This document shows positions 10,769 through 21,354 of a stretch of 64,000 nucleotides of DNA, piece after piece (within the stretch, counting starts at the first letter, position 1; every line of letters starts with the position of its first letter). Source of the DNA: Ascarosepion bandense (taxonomy: Eukaryota > Mollusca > Cephalopoda > Sepiida > Sepiidae); NCBI GenBank assembly GCA_037127315.1, contig JBBBDQ010001935.1:3735001-3799000 (forward strand). Reading direction: 5' to 3'. A program made the translations under genes and the position numbers. The notes beneath the pieces were generated by a model. That model was not told where the DNA came from. It made no database searches and worked only from the letters and a program-made list of their open reading frames with translations.

Positions 10769-11038
10769 GCCAAGGATGAGTTTCGTGCACAAGATCTTGA
10801 GGAATTCTGGATTAATATCCATGGAGCATACCCACAACTGAGCAACAATGCACTGAAAATCCTCCTTCTGTTTTCCACAACCTACCTTTGTGAGTCAGTG
10901 TTTTCTAAGTTACTCACAATCAAGCCCAAAGCATGAAATTGACTGGAGGTGAAATGTGACATACATTGCGTACTTGCCAAAACTAACCCTGATATTGATA
11001 CACTGGTGCACAAGAAGCAGCATCACCCTTCTCACTAA
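10769..11038 (+). pseudogene. hAT transposase C-terminal dimerisation domain, broken
   Basis: A 90-codon frame with two in-frame stops (near 10933 and 10939). It reads EEFWINIHGAYPQLSNNALK, then ILLLFSTTYLCESVFSKL, IKPK, a stop, LEVKCDIHCVLAKTNPDIDT and a final KKQHHPSH. That is the hATC dimerisation pattern of ZBED5/SCAND3-like transposases (FW, YP.L, AL.IL.PFSTTYLCE..FS). The zinc finger and catalytic core are absent. Confidence 0.75.
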
Positions 11039-11139
11039 TTTAATTCTGAAGTAGAAGAGCAAACAAAAGTCCTTTTATTTGTTACTAATGGCTCTCTATG
11101 GCTACGCTTAGTTTTTACTAACTGCTCTCTATAAGTATA

Positions 11140-11617
11140 CTAGCAGTATAGCCCAGCGTTGCTCGGGTGTAATGAAAGCTTTAAAACTAATCCATGGTCC
11201 TGGAGCTCAGACTCCTTGGACGTTGGCACGAAAGACTAAAAAGCAATAGTTGTTTCCAGTTAAAGCAAAACTGTAGACTGAAAGAAAAATGAATGAATGT
11301 AAGTCAAATTTTGATTTCCTGGTATTGATATCAAATTTTCTGCACTATTGTAAGAACTACAACCTTGAAACTTCTGAATATCATTTCTTATGTCTTTGTC
11401 TATGAGTGTATCAAATTTGATTAAAATCGGACCACTCCTTCTATAACCCAATTTTCGATATTTATTGGGGGGTACCTCGACACAAAACCTAGCTAAGAAC
11501 ATTCGCAGACGCTTATAGTACAACTGTGTAAATTTTCAAGAAAATCGGTTCAGCCGTTTTGGAGTCTATAGGTAATGGACACACACACACAAAGTTCTGT
11601 TTATAAATAAGTTTAGA
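11140..11617 (-). mobile_element. Helitron-like element, copy 2
   Basis: The minus strand starts TCTAAACTTATTTATAAACA at 11617 and ends CTAG at 11140, flanked by A and T. The 3' hairpin is nearly intact (GAGCAACGCTGGGC on minus). The inner (TA)n region and the segment beyond it are deleted, giving a short 478 bp form. Inserted in the hAT relic. A (TTAGA)n run lies at 11618-11650. Confidence 0.75.
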
Positions 11618-11824
11618 TTAGATTTAGATAGATTAGATTAGATTAGATCAGTATATTTGTACATTTGAAAAATAAATTAGTAAATAGTCTCAGTGTGTTT
11701 TAACTGCTCTTTCTCTCATACACATGAAGGGAGAAATATGGATGGTTGAACTGTGTGCAGGGGGAAATGACAGGAAAATGTTTGGGAACCACTGCAGTCC
11801 CTCTTGCTTTCAGTATGACCAGTG

Positions 11825-12060
11825 AGCATCAAATTTTCTAAGTGCTAGGAATTTCAACTGTCTCTGAGTCTAAGTATAGATGTTCTTTTTGTGTCCAATT
11901 TCCAAAGAAATTTGTCATTGCTCCCATGTTCAGTCAATGTTATTCTCAGCATTCTTCTGTAGAACCAAACTTCGGTTACGTCTGGTCTCTTTTTCATCTG
12001 TGATAAGATTGTTCAGCATTTACTGTCATATAGAACGACCAATATTACATAACTGTTCAG
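11825..12060 (-). pseudogene. R-LINE C-terminal relic
   Basis: Minus strand reads from the thumb region (AAEMWFYRRMLRI-like; plus strand CTTCTGTAGAACCAAACTTC) to the KFLG-like motif. It is tail-away from the plus-strand R-LINE at 12175, so two relics lie back to back. Confidence 0.55.
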
Positions 12061-12174
12061 TACACTTTCCTTGGTTTCAAATGAAATTTCCTGTTTCTTA
12101 ATACTATGGTTATATCATACAAAAACTAAGAAAGCTACAATTAATTTGTGAATACATTATACTGTATATTCCAT

Positions 12175-12765
12175 TCTTTTAAGAAATTGTGGACGATCTC
12201 ATCAAAGATGAAGGAGAGGCTTGAGGCAGCAGAAATGTGGTTTTACAGAAGGATGGTTAGGATACCATGGACAGAGCACATGTGCAAGAATGAGGTGTTG
12301 GAAAAGATGCAAACAAGAAGAAAACTGATACTAAATATCAGGAATAGACAAATGAGAATTCTGTGACATGTAATGAGGAAGGAAGGCCTGGAGAACTTGA
12401 TACTCACAGGTTGGATAAATGGAAGAAGAGACGTACTTGCTAGCACACTCCACCCACATCTATTGAACAGGTGAAGAGGCTCATCCCTTGTTTCCTGTTT
12501 AGGATGCGGTTTCTGGTTTTCTTTTTGCTAATCTTCTCACTCTTATGTAGCCCCCTGCACATCAGTGGTGTTACCGCCTTGCTTGGGGTGATATGATTAA
12601 AAAAAAAAAAAATCTGAGCAAAATGGTTGACGGAGCTGGGCTTGGAAGAGATACCAAGAGAAAAATTACTGAGAGCGACAAGAGAAAGAGCCAAGTGGAA
12701 GTCCATGATCGCCTACGTCCTGAAGGGACACGGCACATGAAGAAGAAGATGGGACTTGGAACTGA
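12175..12765 (+). pseudogene. R-LINE C-terminal relic split by a SINE-D
   Basis: Plus-strand frame reads KMKERLEAAEMWFYRRMVRI, PWTEHMCKNEVLEKMQTRRK, then a stop. After the SINE-D at 12448-12613 it resumes with LSKMVDGAGLGRDTKRKITE and ends near HDRLRPEGTRHMKKK. Usual family C-terminus, inactive. Confidence 0.7.
12448..12613 (+). mobile_element. SINE-D monomer in R-LINE
   Basis: CACTCCACCCACATCTATTG, TTTCCTGTTTAGGATGCGGT, then the LINE-like tail CGCCTTGCTTGGGGTGATAT and an A run. The first 40 bases of the family are missing. Confidence 0.75.
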
Positions 12766-12850
12766 AAAGCACCAGATGGATTTTAAGGCTTCATCACAAC
12801 TATCACATGGGCTAAGAAAATGAAATAAATTCCAATATTATTTGTAACAC

Positions 12851-13052
12851 TATCAGTACATATTCTATCAGTACATATTCTATCAGTACATATTCTATCA
12901 GTACATATTCTATCAGTACATATTCTATCAGTACATATTCTATCAGTACATATTCTATCAGTACATACTCTATCAGTGCATATTCTATCAGTACATACTC
13001 TATCAGTGCATATTCTATCAGTATATACTCTATCAGTATATACTCTATCAAT
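12851..13052. repeat. 15 bp minisatellite, 13 copies
   Basis: Unit TATCAGTACATATTC, perfect in the first half, then alternating variants (TACTC, TGCATATTC). Because 15 is a multiple of 3 the array is open in several frames; these are not genes. Confidence 0.95.
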
Positions 13053-13251
13053 GTTTGTAACTGCTATTAAATTGGATTTGAAACCAGAGTATATAGAAAC
13101 CAAAAAGAAAAAAGTGTTAGCTTTCATTTTAAACTAGAATCAGATTGGATTACTTTAAAAAGCTAAACTCAGGAGAATACTTTTGACAATAAATTTTAAA
13201 ATAATAAACTGAGCTAACTCAGGTTACAAATGAGAAAAATGTTAGTAGAAG

Positions 13252-13617
13252 TTTTTTTTTTTTTTTAATCATATCACCCCGAGCAAGGCAGTAACGCCAC
13301 TGATGCGCAGGGGGCTACGTAAGGGTAAAAAGAATGGAAAAGAGAAAGCCGAAAACCGCATCCTAAACAGGAAACAAGGGATGAGCCTCTTCACCTGTTC
13401 AATAGATGTGGGTGGAGTGTGAACCGGGCGATAGTTTAGTCTATCTACTCCAATTGAAAAAAAAATAAAATAATAAAGGAAAAGAGTGAAAAGATTGGAA
13501 AAGAGAAAACCGGAAACCGCATCCTAAACAGGAAACAAGGGATGAGCCTCTTCACCTGTTCAATAGATGTGGGTGGAGTGTGAACCGGGCGATAGTTTAG
13601 TCTATCTACTCCAATCT
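13252..13617 (-). mobile_element. SINE-D dimer
   Basis: On the minus strand: monomer 1 (13617 to about 13487) starts TTGGAGTAGATAGACTAAAC, has GGTTCACACTCC (box-B-like) and ends at CTTTTCACTCTTTTCC. A T/A-rich linker with TTTATTATTTTATTTT follows. Monomer 2 (about 13465 to 13252) repeats this and adds the LINE-like tail and poly-A. The same dimer plan occurs at 22474-22721. Confidence 0.8.
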
Positions 13618-14012
13618 TTCAAATTCATTACTTCGGAGCTCAACCAGGCAAGTTTCAAATTCAGAATTCCAAATTTCATTCATTGACTTTTTCTGGCCCT
13701 GCTGTATCAGGGGTTGTAAAAAATGTATAGTGTACTTGATCCCTTGGGTGGGGGAGGGTGACCCTGCCAAGCAATACCTCCTCTTCACGAAAAAACTTGG
13801 CGCCTGAGAGATCCTCAAAAGCAAAAATACTAATGCTGCTACAGCAGTTTTTCTGTCGAACCCTTGTATGCACATGTGCCCACTTTAAATCCTTACATTG
13901 TGCTGCATTTGGTTCCAGCAGGTACGCAGATAGATACATTTTTACTTTTTTTTTTTTGATCTGCTTACTATTGCTGTCTGGAAATAAAAAAGTTAAAAAA
14001 AAAAAAAAAAAA
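13618..14012 (+). pseudogene. Unclear relic, possibly pogo/jerky-type transposase
   Basis: Plus strand holds residues LPSNTSSSRKNLAPERSSKA followed by KILMLLQ (about 13762-13840). The spacing of LP, T, APG-like, SK and hydrophobic run weakly resembles the DDE region of Tigger/Jerky-type transposases. Three overlapping frames here lack conserved composition. A poly-A run ends it at 13994-14011. Low confidence. Confidence 0.2.
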
Positions 14013-14639
14013 TGAAATTGGAGGCCAAAGTTTAACGTTGGTGCCTACCAAAAATCAGTATGTCAAAATAATGGTTATTTCCTTGACGCTGCTATATTTC
14101 TATACACTTTTTACTCCCTTGACAATGTTTATTTATGATTTGATGTAATGAATATGCATACACCTTGGTTTCTTTCACAGTAATATGATTGACTGGTGTC
14201 AGCCATAAATACAAACTAAGGTGGGGACGCCTAAGACTACGCCGATTGGAACACCTATTGACTACGCCTATTGCATAAGCCTATGCCTAAGCATACTTCA
14301 TACGACTAAGACGAGTACCAGTCCATTACGGCTACTTGCCAGATTGTCCTACCCAGTTACATTGCAAAAACAACTTAGGTACTTCGAATAATATATGTAT
14401 CCCTTTCTGGGAAATATCATGACTATAAAAATATGCAAGCCAAACACAATGCAAGATTTATTATTTAGCTTTTATAATGATTTATTCACTGTTTCATAAG
14501 TGATTATTTGTTTTATGACCTAACAACTCCATATGGGTCATTTAATGCTGAAATTAATTTTCTTGAGAGTTTTGTAGCAATAAACATATGTTATTTAGCT
14601 TTCACAATTGAATACATGGTAGATTACACTCAACTTTTA
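14013..14639. other. Unassigned, with a short repeat X fragment
   Basis: 14510-14560 resembles the repeat X start (GGGTCATTTAATGC). 14220-14350 is richer in G and C, with repeats of the words CTACGCC and CCTA; no element recognised. No gene seen. Confidence 0.4.
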
Positions 14640-15175
14640 TTCATATAAATATTGGGTTGGTTGATTTTGTTTAGCAGCACATTAACATCTCTATTGGTAA
14701 TTTAATGCCAAAATCTAAATATTTTAAACACAATTATATACCTTCAATTACAGATAAAATGTATAGTCGATCATTTTGCTATAAAATGTAATGTTGATAA
14801 TTCTACTATAAATATTATTGGTAATTTTTTTTATATAAAAATTTATTCTTGGTATTTTTATATTTTTAGAAATTTGGATGGAAAAGCAGAAGATCGATTT
14901 TTTTTTTTCTTTTAGTCAACTTTTTAGCGGCATTGTTAATTAGTCATATTTTTAACATATTGTTAAGTCATATTCTTAACATATTGCCCTATCGACATTG
15001 GAATGAACTCTTCCTCCTTCATAAATACTAACCATAGTGGGAGCCCTAACATGTTCTACCACCCAGACTCAGGGAAGACCTGGGAACAACAACACTTAAG
15101 AGATGGTTTCGCACCCCCTCAAAATATTCCAATCAGAAATCTTTATCACCATACTCAGGACTAACATTTTAATTT
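14640..15175 (+). repeat. Dispersed repeat X, copy B
   Basis: 5' block AACATCTCTATTGGTAATTT and AATGCCAAAATCT; 3' block GTTCTACCACCCAGACTCAG and ACTTAAGAGATGGTTTCGCA. Same order and spacing as copy A (2420-2945), about 530 bp, with an extra internal duplication of the TTTTTAACATATTG words. Confidence 0.6.
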
Positions 15176-15295
15176 AAAGTTTGCAAGAAATGACAAAATT
15201 ATCAAAATATGTAAGCCAACTACAATGCAATATTTATTATTTACAATTTTGTAGATAAGTAAAACAATTTTTTTTATTCCTAGTATTATAAAATT

Positions 15296-16066
15296 TCTCT
15301 AGAAACAAAGAAGAGAGTGTAGATTGCTATCTGATGTCAGTTCTTCAATACAGCAGTGAATGCTGGAAAATATCATCAAAGATGAAGAAAAAACTTGAAG
15401 CAGCTGAAATGTGGTTCTGCAGACGGATGCTGCTTATATAAAGTGGGGGGATCAATTTCATATTACAATCAATATATAAACTGACCCCTCACTTTGTGGT
15501 CAAAGCAGTTTCTATACATTTGTATTCCTGAGATCCAAAAGCACAAGGATGCATTCCAAAAGTTGAGTAAAGTATTAAGAAACAGGACAATTTCACTAGA
15601 AACAAAGAAGAGAGTACTGGATTGCTATGTGATGTCAGTTTTTCAATACGGCAGTGAATGCTGGAAAATATTATCAAAGATGAAGGAAAAAAACTTGAAG
15701 CAGCTGAAATGTGGTTCTGCAGACGGATGCTGCAGATATCGTGGACCAAGCATGTAAGCAATGGTGAGATTTTGGAAAGAATGGCAATGAAAAGAAAACT
15801 AATAGTGAGTATCAGGAAGAGACAACTGAAGCTCCTGGGACATGTAATGTGGAAGGAGGGCTCAGAGAACCTGATACTGACAGGCCAGATAGAAGGAAAA
15901 AGAGACAGAGGAAGGCATTGGATAACATATTTGAAGGGCCTGATCAGGTGGATGACAGAATGGGAGTTGTGTGGAGTAACAGAAGAAAACATATTAAGAG
16001 GTACCAGGGATAGGGAGACGTGGAAAGCCATGATCGTCTACGTCCTGAAAGGATAGGGCACATAGA
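15296..16066 (+). pseudogene. R-LINE C-terminus with partial tandem duplication
   Basis: Part one (15296-15438) and part two (15520-16066) both contain the segment LETKKRVLDCYVMSVFQYGS (in part two) through MWFCRRML, so the 5' 140 bases are duplicated. Between them lies a small palindromic insert (15440-15495). Part two reads nearly to the end: ISWTKHVSNGEILERMAMKR, KLIVSIRKRQLKLLGHVMWK, WKAMIVYVLKG. Frameshift between 87- and 132-codon frames near 15660. No catalytic core left. Confidence 0.75.
15440..15495. repeat. 56 bp palindromic-ended insert, copy 1
   Basis: Starts AAAGTGGGGGGATCA and ends TGACCCCTCACTTT, imperfect inverted ends, with ATTACAATCAATATATAAAC between. The same unit recurs at 20895-20949 in unrelated DNA. 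Confidence 0.6.
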
Positions 16067-16477
16067 AGATGAATATTATAAAAGGTATTGATAAACTATA
16101 AAACAAGAAAATATGAATAAACATGACATCTATTTTGCCTTTAAAAACAAACATTGCCAGAAAGTGAAGGGCAATTATAGTAATAAGCTAAGGGATAAGC
16201 ATCCTTTTAACTCGCCACTTTTTTTGTGGGTATGAAGGTTAAACATTGCCAAACTTTAAAAAAATTATTTTTGATGTAAATAGATATTAATAATAATTAT
16301 TTTTCTTTCATCAACAAGTACAGCAATGTTAAAAGAATTTTTACTTAAAAATCTGTGTAATTTGTAACAAAATTTAAAATTTAATAGCCATAATAGTCAT
16401 CATGTAAATATTTCATTGACAAGTTAAAAACAGAGAAAGAAACCCACCATATACTTTCATATATATATATATATATA
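16067..16477. other. AT-rich, no gene seen
   Basis: No coding frame or known repeat; a (TA)n run at about 16460-16478 precedes the next J-LINE stub. Confidence 0.5.
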
Positions 16478-17114
16478 TTCTTGTTTCCCTGACAGCTACG
16501 ATCTCCAAGAATTTAAATGTATGCTCAATAGCCATCTTTTATCTCTCTGACTCGTATCCTTTCCGTCATGTTCTTTTCTCTGTCCACTTTACTCTCATCA
16601 GCTCTCTTCACACCTGTGTTCTCAGCTTTCTCTTACCCACTTCCTGACACCCCCCTATAACTTTTTTCTCTTTTTCATCACTTTCCTCCTATGTAAATCC
16701 CTGCACACCAGTGGCAGTAAAACTGCTTTGCTTGGGGTGAAATGATTAAAAAAAAAAAAAAAAAAATTAAAAAAGAAATTAGGAAATGCTAATGATCAAG
16801 TATGGAAGAAGAGTAATCATGAAGATAGTAGATAGTGATTGACATTGCATTTCAATTTTTGAAGATCAAAGTTGACTTGAAAGCATGGAGCCAGAAGAGA
16901 GTTCCATGAGAGAAAATGCAAGAAAAGGAACTGTTATGTTCTTTTCTCTGTCCACTTTACTCTCATCAGCTCTCTTCACACCTGTGTTCTCAGCTTTCTC
17001 TTACCCACTTCCTGACACCCCCCTATAACTTTTTTCTTTCTTTTCATCACTTTCCTCCTACTGTAAATCCCTGCACACCAGTGGCAGTAAAACTGCTTTG
17101 CTTGGGGTGAAATG

Positions 17115-17148
<34 letters not shown>

Positions 17149-17690
17149 AAGAAATTAGGAAATGCTAATGATCAAGTATGGAAGAAGAGTAATCATGAAG
17201 ATAGTAGATAGTGATTGACATTGCATTTCAATTTTTGAAGATCAAAGTTGACTTGAAAGCATGGAGCCAGAAGAGAGTTCCATGAGAGAAAAATGCAAGA
17301 AAAGGAACTGTTATGTTCTTTTCTCTGTCCACTTTACTCTCATCAGCTCTCTTCACACCTGTGTTCTCAGCTTTCTCTTACCCACTTCCTGACACCCCCC
17401 CCCCCCTATAACTTTTTTCTCTTTTTCATCACTTTCCTTCTATGTAAATCCCTGCACACCAGTGGCAGTAAAACTGCTTTGCTTGGGGTGAAATGATTAA
17501 AAAAAAAAAAAAAAAAAAAATTAAAAAATTAGGAAATGCTAATGATTCAGTTTAAATGAAAGAAGAGTAATCATGAAGATAGTAGATAGTGATTGACATT
17601 GCATTTCAATTTTTGAAGATCAAAGTTGACTTGAAAGCATGGAGCCAGAAGAGAGTTCCATGAGAGAAAAATGCAAGAAAAGGAACTGTT
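16478..17690 (+). repeat. J-LINE 3' stub plus flank, tandem triplication
   Basis: The stub starts 16480 with CCCTGACAGCTACGATCTCC (end of the J-LINE frame). Units 16569-16936, 16937-17313 and 17314-17690 each hold the J-LINE 3' UTR, its tail GCTTTGCTTGGGGTGAAATG, an A run of 17-30 bases, and about 180 bases of flank ending AAGAAAAGGAACTGTTA. Lengths are 368, 377 and 377; they differ mainly in homopolymer length, so the triplication is recent. Encoded frames (16916-17110, 17293-17496) are by-products. Confidence 0.9.
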
Positions 17691-17699
17691 AGCTTATAA

Positions 17700-18328
17700 C
17701 TTACGGGACATCTAATCAGCTCAACTATAAACTGATGAGACCTCGTCGTCAGTCTAGTACTGTGCTTAAATTCCAGACGTTTAGGTATGTCCCTTCATAT
17801 ACATTCAGTTTAAATGAAATAATTCTAGTTTAATTTATCTCTGTGGTATATTTTGCATTAACCTGTGGAAAGTTAAGGTGGTGAAAATTTGGCTCAATAC
17901 AAATATTCAACTCATCCACAAGGAAAAGGAAAGGGAAAAGTTTGAATTTTTACAGCTTATCAAACCTTTGTGGGTTTGTCTTTCTGGGTTATTTAAAATT
18001 GAAATATATTTTGGGGTTGTAAGAATATCTTCTTAATTACGACTTCAACTTGAACTGTTACCCTAACTGCTACCAGGACTGACGGCGTCAGATGTACTTT
18101 TATTTCTACCTGGTGCACATATGTAGTAGAAATGAATATGCCTACATATTTAATAGAAAAGTTCTCAGCTCAATTTGGATGTGTTTTTTGAAAGATATAA
18201 AATTTCTATGATTAATAATTTGAGATATGCTTTAAATGTTATAATTTTTATCTTTTTTCATAAATTATAAATTAAGTTTTATTTTAACTTGATTTCCACT
18301 CAGTATTGATATTGTATTTCATTATCAA
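17700..18328. other. AT-rich, no gene seen
   Basis: A weak repeat X-like start at about 17945-18010 (CAAACCTTTGTGGGTTTGTC). Otherwise nothing recognised. Confidence 0.45.
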
Positions 18329-18631
18329 TCTAAACTTATTTATAAATGAAACTTTGTGTGTGTGTGTCTGTGTATCCGTTACCTATAGACTCCGAAACGG
18401 CTGAACCGATTTCCTTGAAAATTTACACAGTTATACTATAAGCATCTGCGAGTGTTCTTAGCTAGGTTTTGTGTTGAGGTACCCCCAATAAATATCGATA
18501 ATCGAAAAAAATCAGGTTATAGAAGGAGTGGTCCAATTTTAATCAAATTTGATACACTCATAGACAAAAACATAAGAAATGATATTCAGAAGTTTCATGG
18601 TTGCAGTTCTTACAGTAGTGCAGAAAAACTG

Positions 18632-18675
<44 letters not shown>

Positions 18676-19039
18676 GCAAGATACCGAGTCTGATCAAAAT
18701 CAGTTTTTCAGCCTTTTATTTTAGTTTTTGCTTCGGGTTTGGCTCTAATAGGTATAATTGTAGTTCTTAGTCTCAGCCATGATACCATTTACTCAGAGGA
18801 CTTATTTAGCCTTCAAAATTCAGTTTACGACGAAAAAAACTTATTTGATATCTATAGCAGGAAATCAAAATTAGACTTACATCCATTCATTTTTCTTTTA
18901 GTCTTTGGTTTCACTTTAACTGGAAACAACTATTGCTTTTTAGTCTTTCGTACCAACGTCCAAAGAGTCTGAGGTCCAGGACCATGGATTAGTTTTAAAG
19001 CTTTCATTACACCTGAGCAACGCAGGGCTGTACTGCTAG
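18329..19039 (+). mobile_element. Helitron-like element, copy 3 (complete ends)
   Basis: TCTAAACTTATTTATAAATG at the 5' end after an A; CTAG followed by T at 19036-19039. The 3' hairpin CCTGAGCAACGCAGGGC lies 10-11 bases before CTAG. The inner (TA)n is at about 18634-18672. Good reference for the empty site of the SINE-D in copy 1. The open frames 18452-18724 and 18739-18972 recur in other copies but shift, so they are not conserved proteins. Confidence 0.8.
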
Positions 19040-19680
19040 TTATTGATAAAAAGAGGTTTTTATTTAATCTGAAACTGATTAATAGAATATGTATTAACAA
19101 AGTATCTGATATAAATTTAATGTGTCTAATTTATCAAATTTAACCAAATTTTAATTTATATAAATTTTACAAGGTTTTCTTCGCAAACACTACAAATCCA
19201 TTAATGTTGACCATCTCATTTCCGTGATGCTGGTATAAAACCTATAATTAATACTATTTTTAATTTTCTAATAAATCCCAGAATTAATGATAAGCCTTAA
19301 AGGATTAAATTATATTGTTTTTAAAATATTTTTCCTTTTTAATTTAGAATAATTAAGATTTTTCAGTCCTAACAATAACTTCTAACAATGACCTCATAAA
19401 GTGTTCACTAGTAAAGAAATGAAAGTGACAAGTGTATTTTTGTATGGTGGCATGATGATTGAAGTTGTCAAAAAACAAAAACAACTCCCCCTATTGAGCA
19501 TACGAAAACAGAAAAAAGAAAATGAGGTAAATAATTTTTTATAAATATTTTGTTTTTTGGCAAGAATAATGCAAATATACTTTCAATGACCTAAAAGAGC
19601 AGAAGTGTATATTTTGAAAACATTGTATTTAAAAAAAAAAAGAAGAAAACAAGATATATTGGATTAAAAGATTAATGATA
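19040..19680. other. AT-rich, no gene seen
   Basis: Very low GC; no coding frame or repeat family recognised. Confidence 0.5.
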
Positions 19681-19983
19681 ACTTCTACTCCAACAGTTTC
19701 TTTTCTCGTACTTCCCGGCTGTGGAATTCCCTTCCACATGACTGCTTCCCCGACGGCTACAATCTCCAGGAGTTTAAATGTAAAGTCAATAGACACTTAA
19801 CACACTTCCATTCTTTCAAACACTCTTCCCATCCTCCAAACTACCTATCACCCCCCTTCTGACATTTCCTATATCTAACCACTCTTCCTATTTATCTCCC
19901 CCTATGTAGTCCCAAGCGCAATAGTGGCAGGGAAATGCCTTGCTTGGGGTGAAACGATTAAAAAGAACAAACAGAAAAAAAAA
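19681..19983 (+). mobile_element. J-LINE 3' stub
   Basis: Encodes FYSNSFFSRTSRLWNSLP-like residues (plus frame), DSYNLQEFKCKVNRH-like end, a 3' UTR and tail GCCTTGCTTGGGGTGAAACG, then an A-rich end. Confidence 0.8.
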
Positions 19984-20189
19984 ACTAGTCTTGCATAAGA
20001 AGATTAAGTATCTGGAAAAAGAAAGTTATATCTGAAGTGCACAGTTGCGAAGATACCTTAGATTTGTTGGAATCAAGCAGAGAATATTAAGCAAAGCCCT
20101 AAAAGAATATATCCAAGCAGTTAACTGAGAAAATAAACCACTGAAGTCAGCCTTACAAAATAATAATAATAATAATAATGATAATAATG

Positions 20190-20870
20190 CTTAACTCTCA
20201 CAACATACCTCAAGTGGAATGACTATATAGAATCCATAGCTAAATCCGCTGCTAAGAAAGTCGGTTCTCTGTGTAGGGCCAGGAAGTTTTTCCGCCTGAA
20301 ACAATCCTGCACATACATAAATCTACCATCCGCCTGTTCACTGAATACTGCTGCCATATCTAGTCGGGTGCTCCTGCTATCCACCGGTGCAACATGGCTT
20401 CCCTGTGTCTCTTTTACAAATACTTTCATGGCTTCTGCTCCGATGAACTTAGCTCACTGGTGCCCCCTATATATAAATTTACTCCAGCCAAAAGATTAGC
20501 AACTAGGTTCCACCCTTTAACTGTGAAACCAATAAATTGTAAATGCAAATTCTACTCCAACAGCTTCTTTTCTCGCACTTCCCGCCTGTGGAATTTCCTT
20601 CTGTTTACTTGCTTTCCTGACAGCTACAATCTCCAAGAATTTAAATGTAAAGTCAATAGTCATCTACTATCTCACTAACCTGCATCCTCTCTCTCATGCT
20701 TCTTTCTTCGTCCACTCCACTCTCATCAGTATTCTCATCATTCGTTTACCCATTTCCTGACACCCCCTATAACCAATCACTCTCATAACTTTCTTCCTAT
20801 ATAATGCCCTGCAAAACAGTGGCAGTAAAATGCCTTTCTTTGGGCAATATGATTATAAAAATAAAAAAAT
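20190..20870 (+). pseudogene. J-LINE 3' end with internal deletion
   Basis: Collinear with 55590-56540. The thumb segment (20217-20290) is followed by a deletion near 20375 that joins GGTGCTCCTGCTATCC directly to the MASLCLFYKYFHGFCSDELS segment (about 20394-20450). Ends with tail TGCCTTTCTTTGGGCAATATG and an A-rich end. Confidence 0.8.
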
Positions 20871-20894
20871 TCTATACTATTCAAATTTGGATAT

Positions 20895-20949
20895 AAAGAG
20901 GGGAGTCGATTCTACATTACAATCAATATATAAACTGATCTCTCACTTT
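20895..20949. repeat. 56 bp palindromic-ended insert, copy 2
   Basis: AAAGAGGGGAGTCGATTCTA at the left, ACTGATCTCTCACTTTA at the right, with the inner ATTACAATCAATATATAAAC shared exactly with 15440-15495. It separates two J-LINE tails. Confidence 0.6.
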
Positions 20950-20950
20950 A

Positions 20951-21105
20951 TGCCACAGTCATCCTTCTCTTACCCACTTCCTGACACCCTTTATAACCTG
21001 TCACTCTTTATCATAAATTTCCTATGTTATCCCCTGCAAAACAGTGGCAGTAAAATACCTTGCTTGGGGCGATATGATTATAGAAAAAAACCCCAAAAAA
21101 ACAAA
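20951..21105 (+). mobile_element. J-LINE 3' tail stub
   Basis: TCTCTTACCCACTTCCTGAC, CCTGCAAAACAGTGGCAGTA and TACCTTGCTTGGGGCGATAT, then an A-rich end. Looks like the tail of the preceding copy repeated. Confidence 0.75.
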
Positions 21106-21354
21106 AAAGAAACAAAAAGTCAGCTAAAGAAATGGTTCCTGAAAGAATATACAGTAGTTAACAGACAGTAAACTAGTTGAAGCAGTTGACATTCTCACAT
21201 CAATGATGGGAGTTGGTACACAGTAAAATCCATGTGAGAGGCATGCCCTGAAACAGTCTTTTTGTTCCTGATTTCTCCGAGAACCTTATTGTATTTAGTA
21301 TATGGAGCATTTAGTTGGCAGCAATTGCATTAGCAAGTTGTTATTATATTCTTA

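Larger units (their letters stand above)
10653..11794 (+). mobile_element. hAT-type transposon relic, interrupted by a Helitron
   Basis: The left end CTAGCGATTCCTAAACTGGG and the right end, which reads CAGTGGTTCCCAAACA on the minus strand, are imperfect terminal inverted repeats of the hAT (Charlie/ZBED5-like) type. Between them is the C-terminal piece of a transposase (10769-11038). Most of the transposase is deleted. A Helitron-like element sits at 11140-11617. I could not confirm an 8 bp target duplication. Confidence 0.6.

Noticed and set aside
12783..13127. Repeat protein made of five-residue units (IEYVL or TDRIC type)
   Set aside because: Both frames come from the 15 bp minisatellite; no flanking coding sequence.
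17735..17770. Hammerhead-like CTGATGAGACC near the LINE triplication
   Set aside because: CTGATGA is present but no GAAA follows the helix, and there is no associated Penelope sequence.
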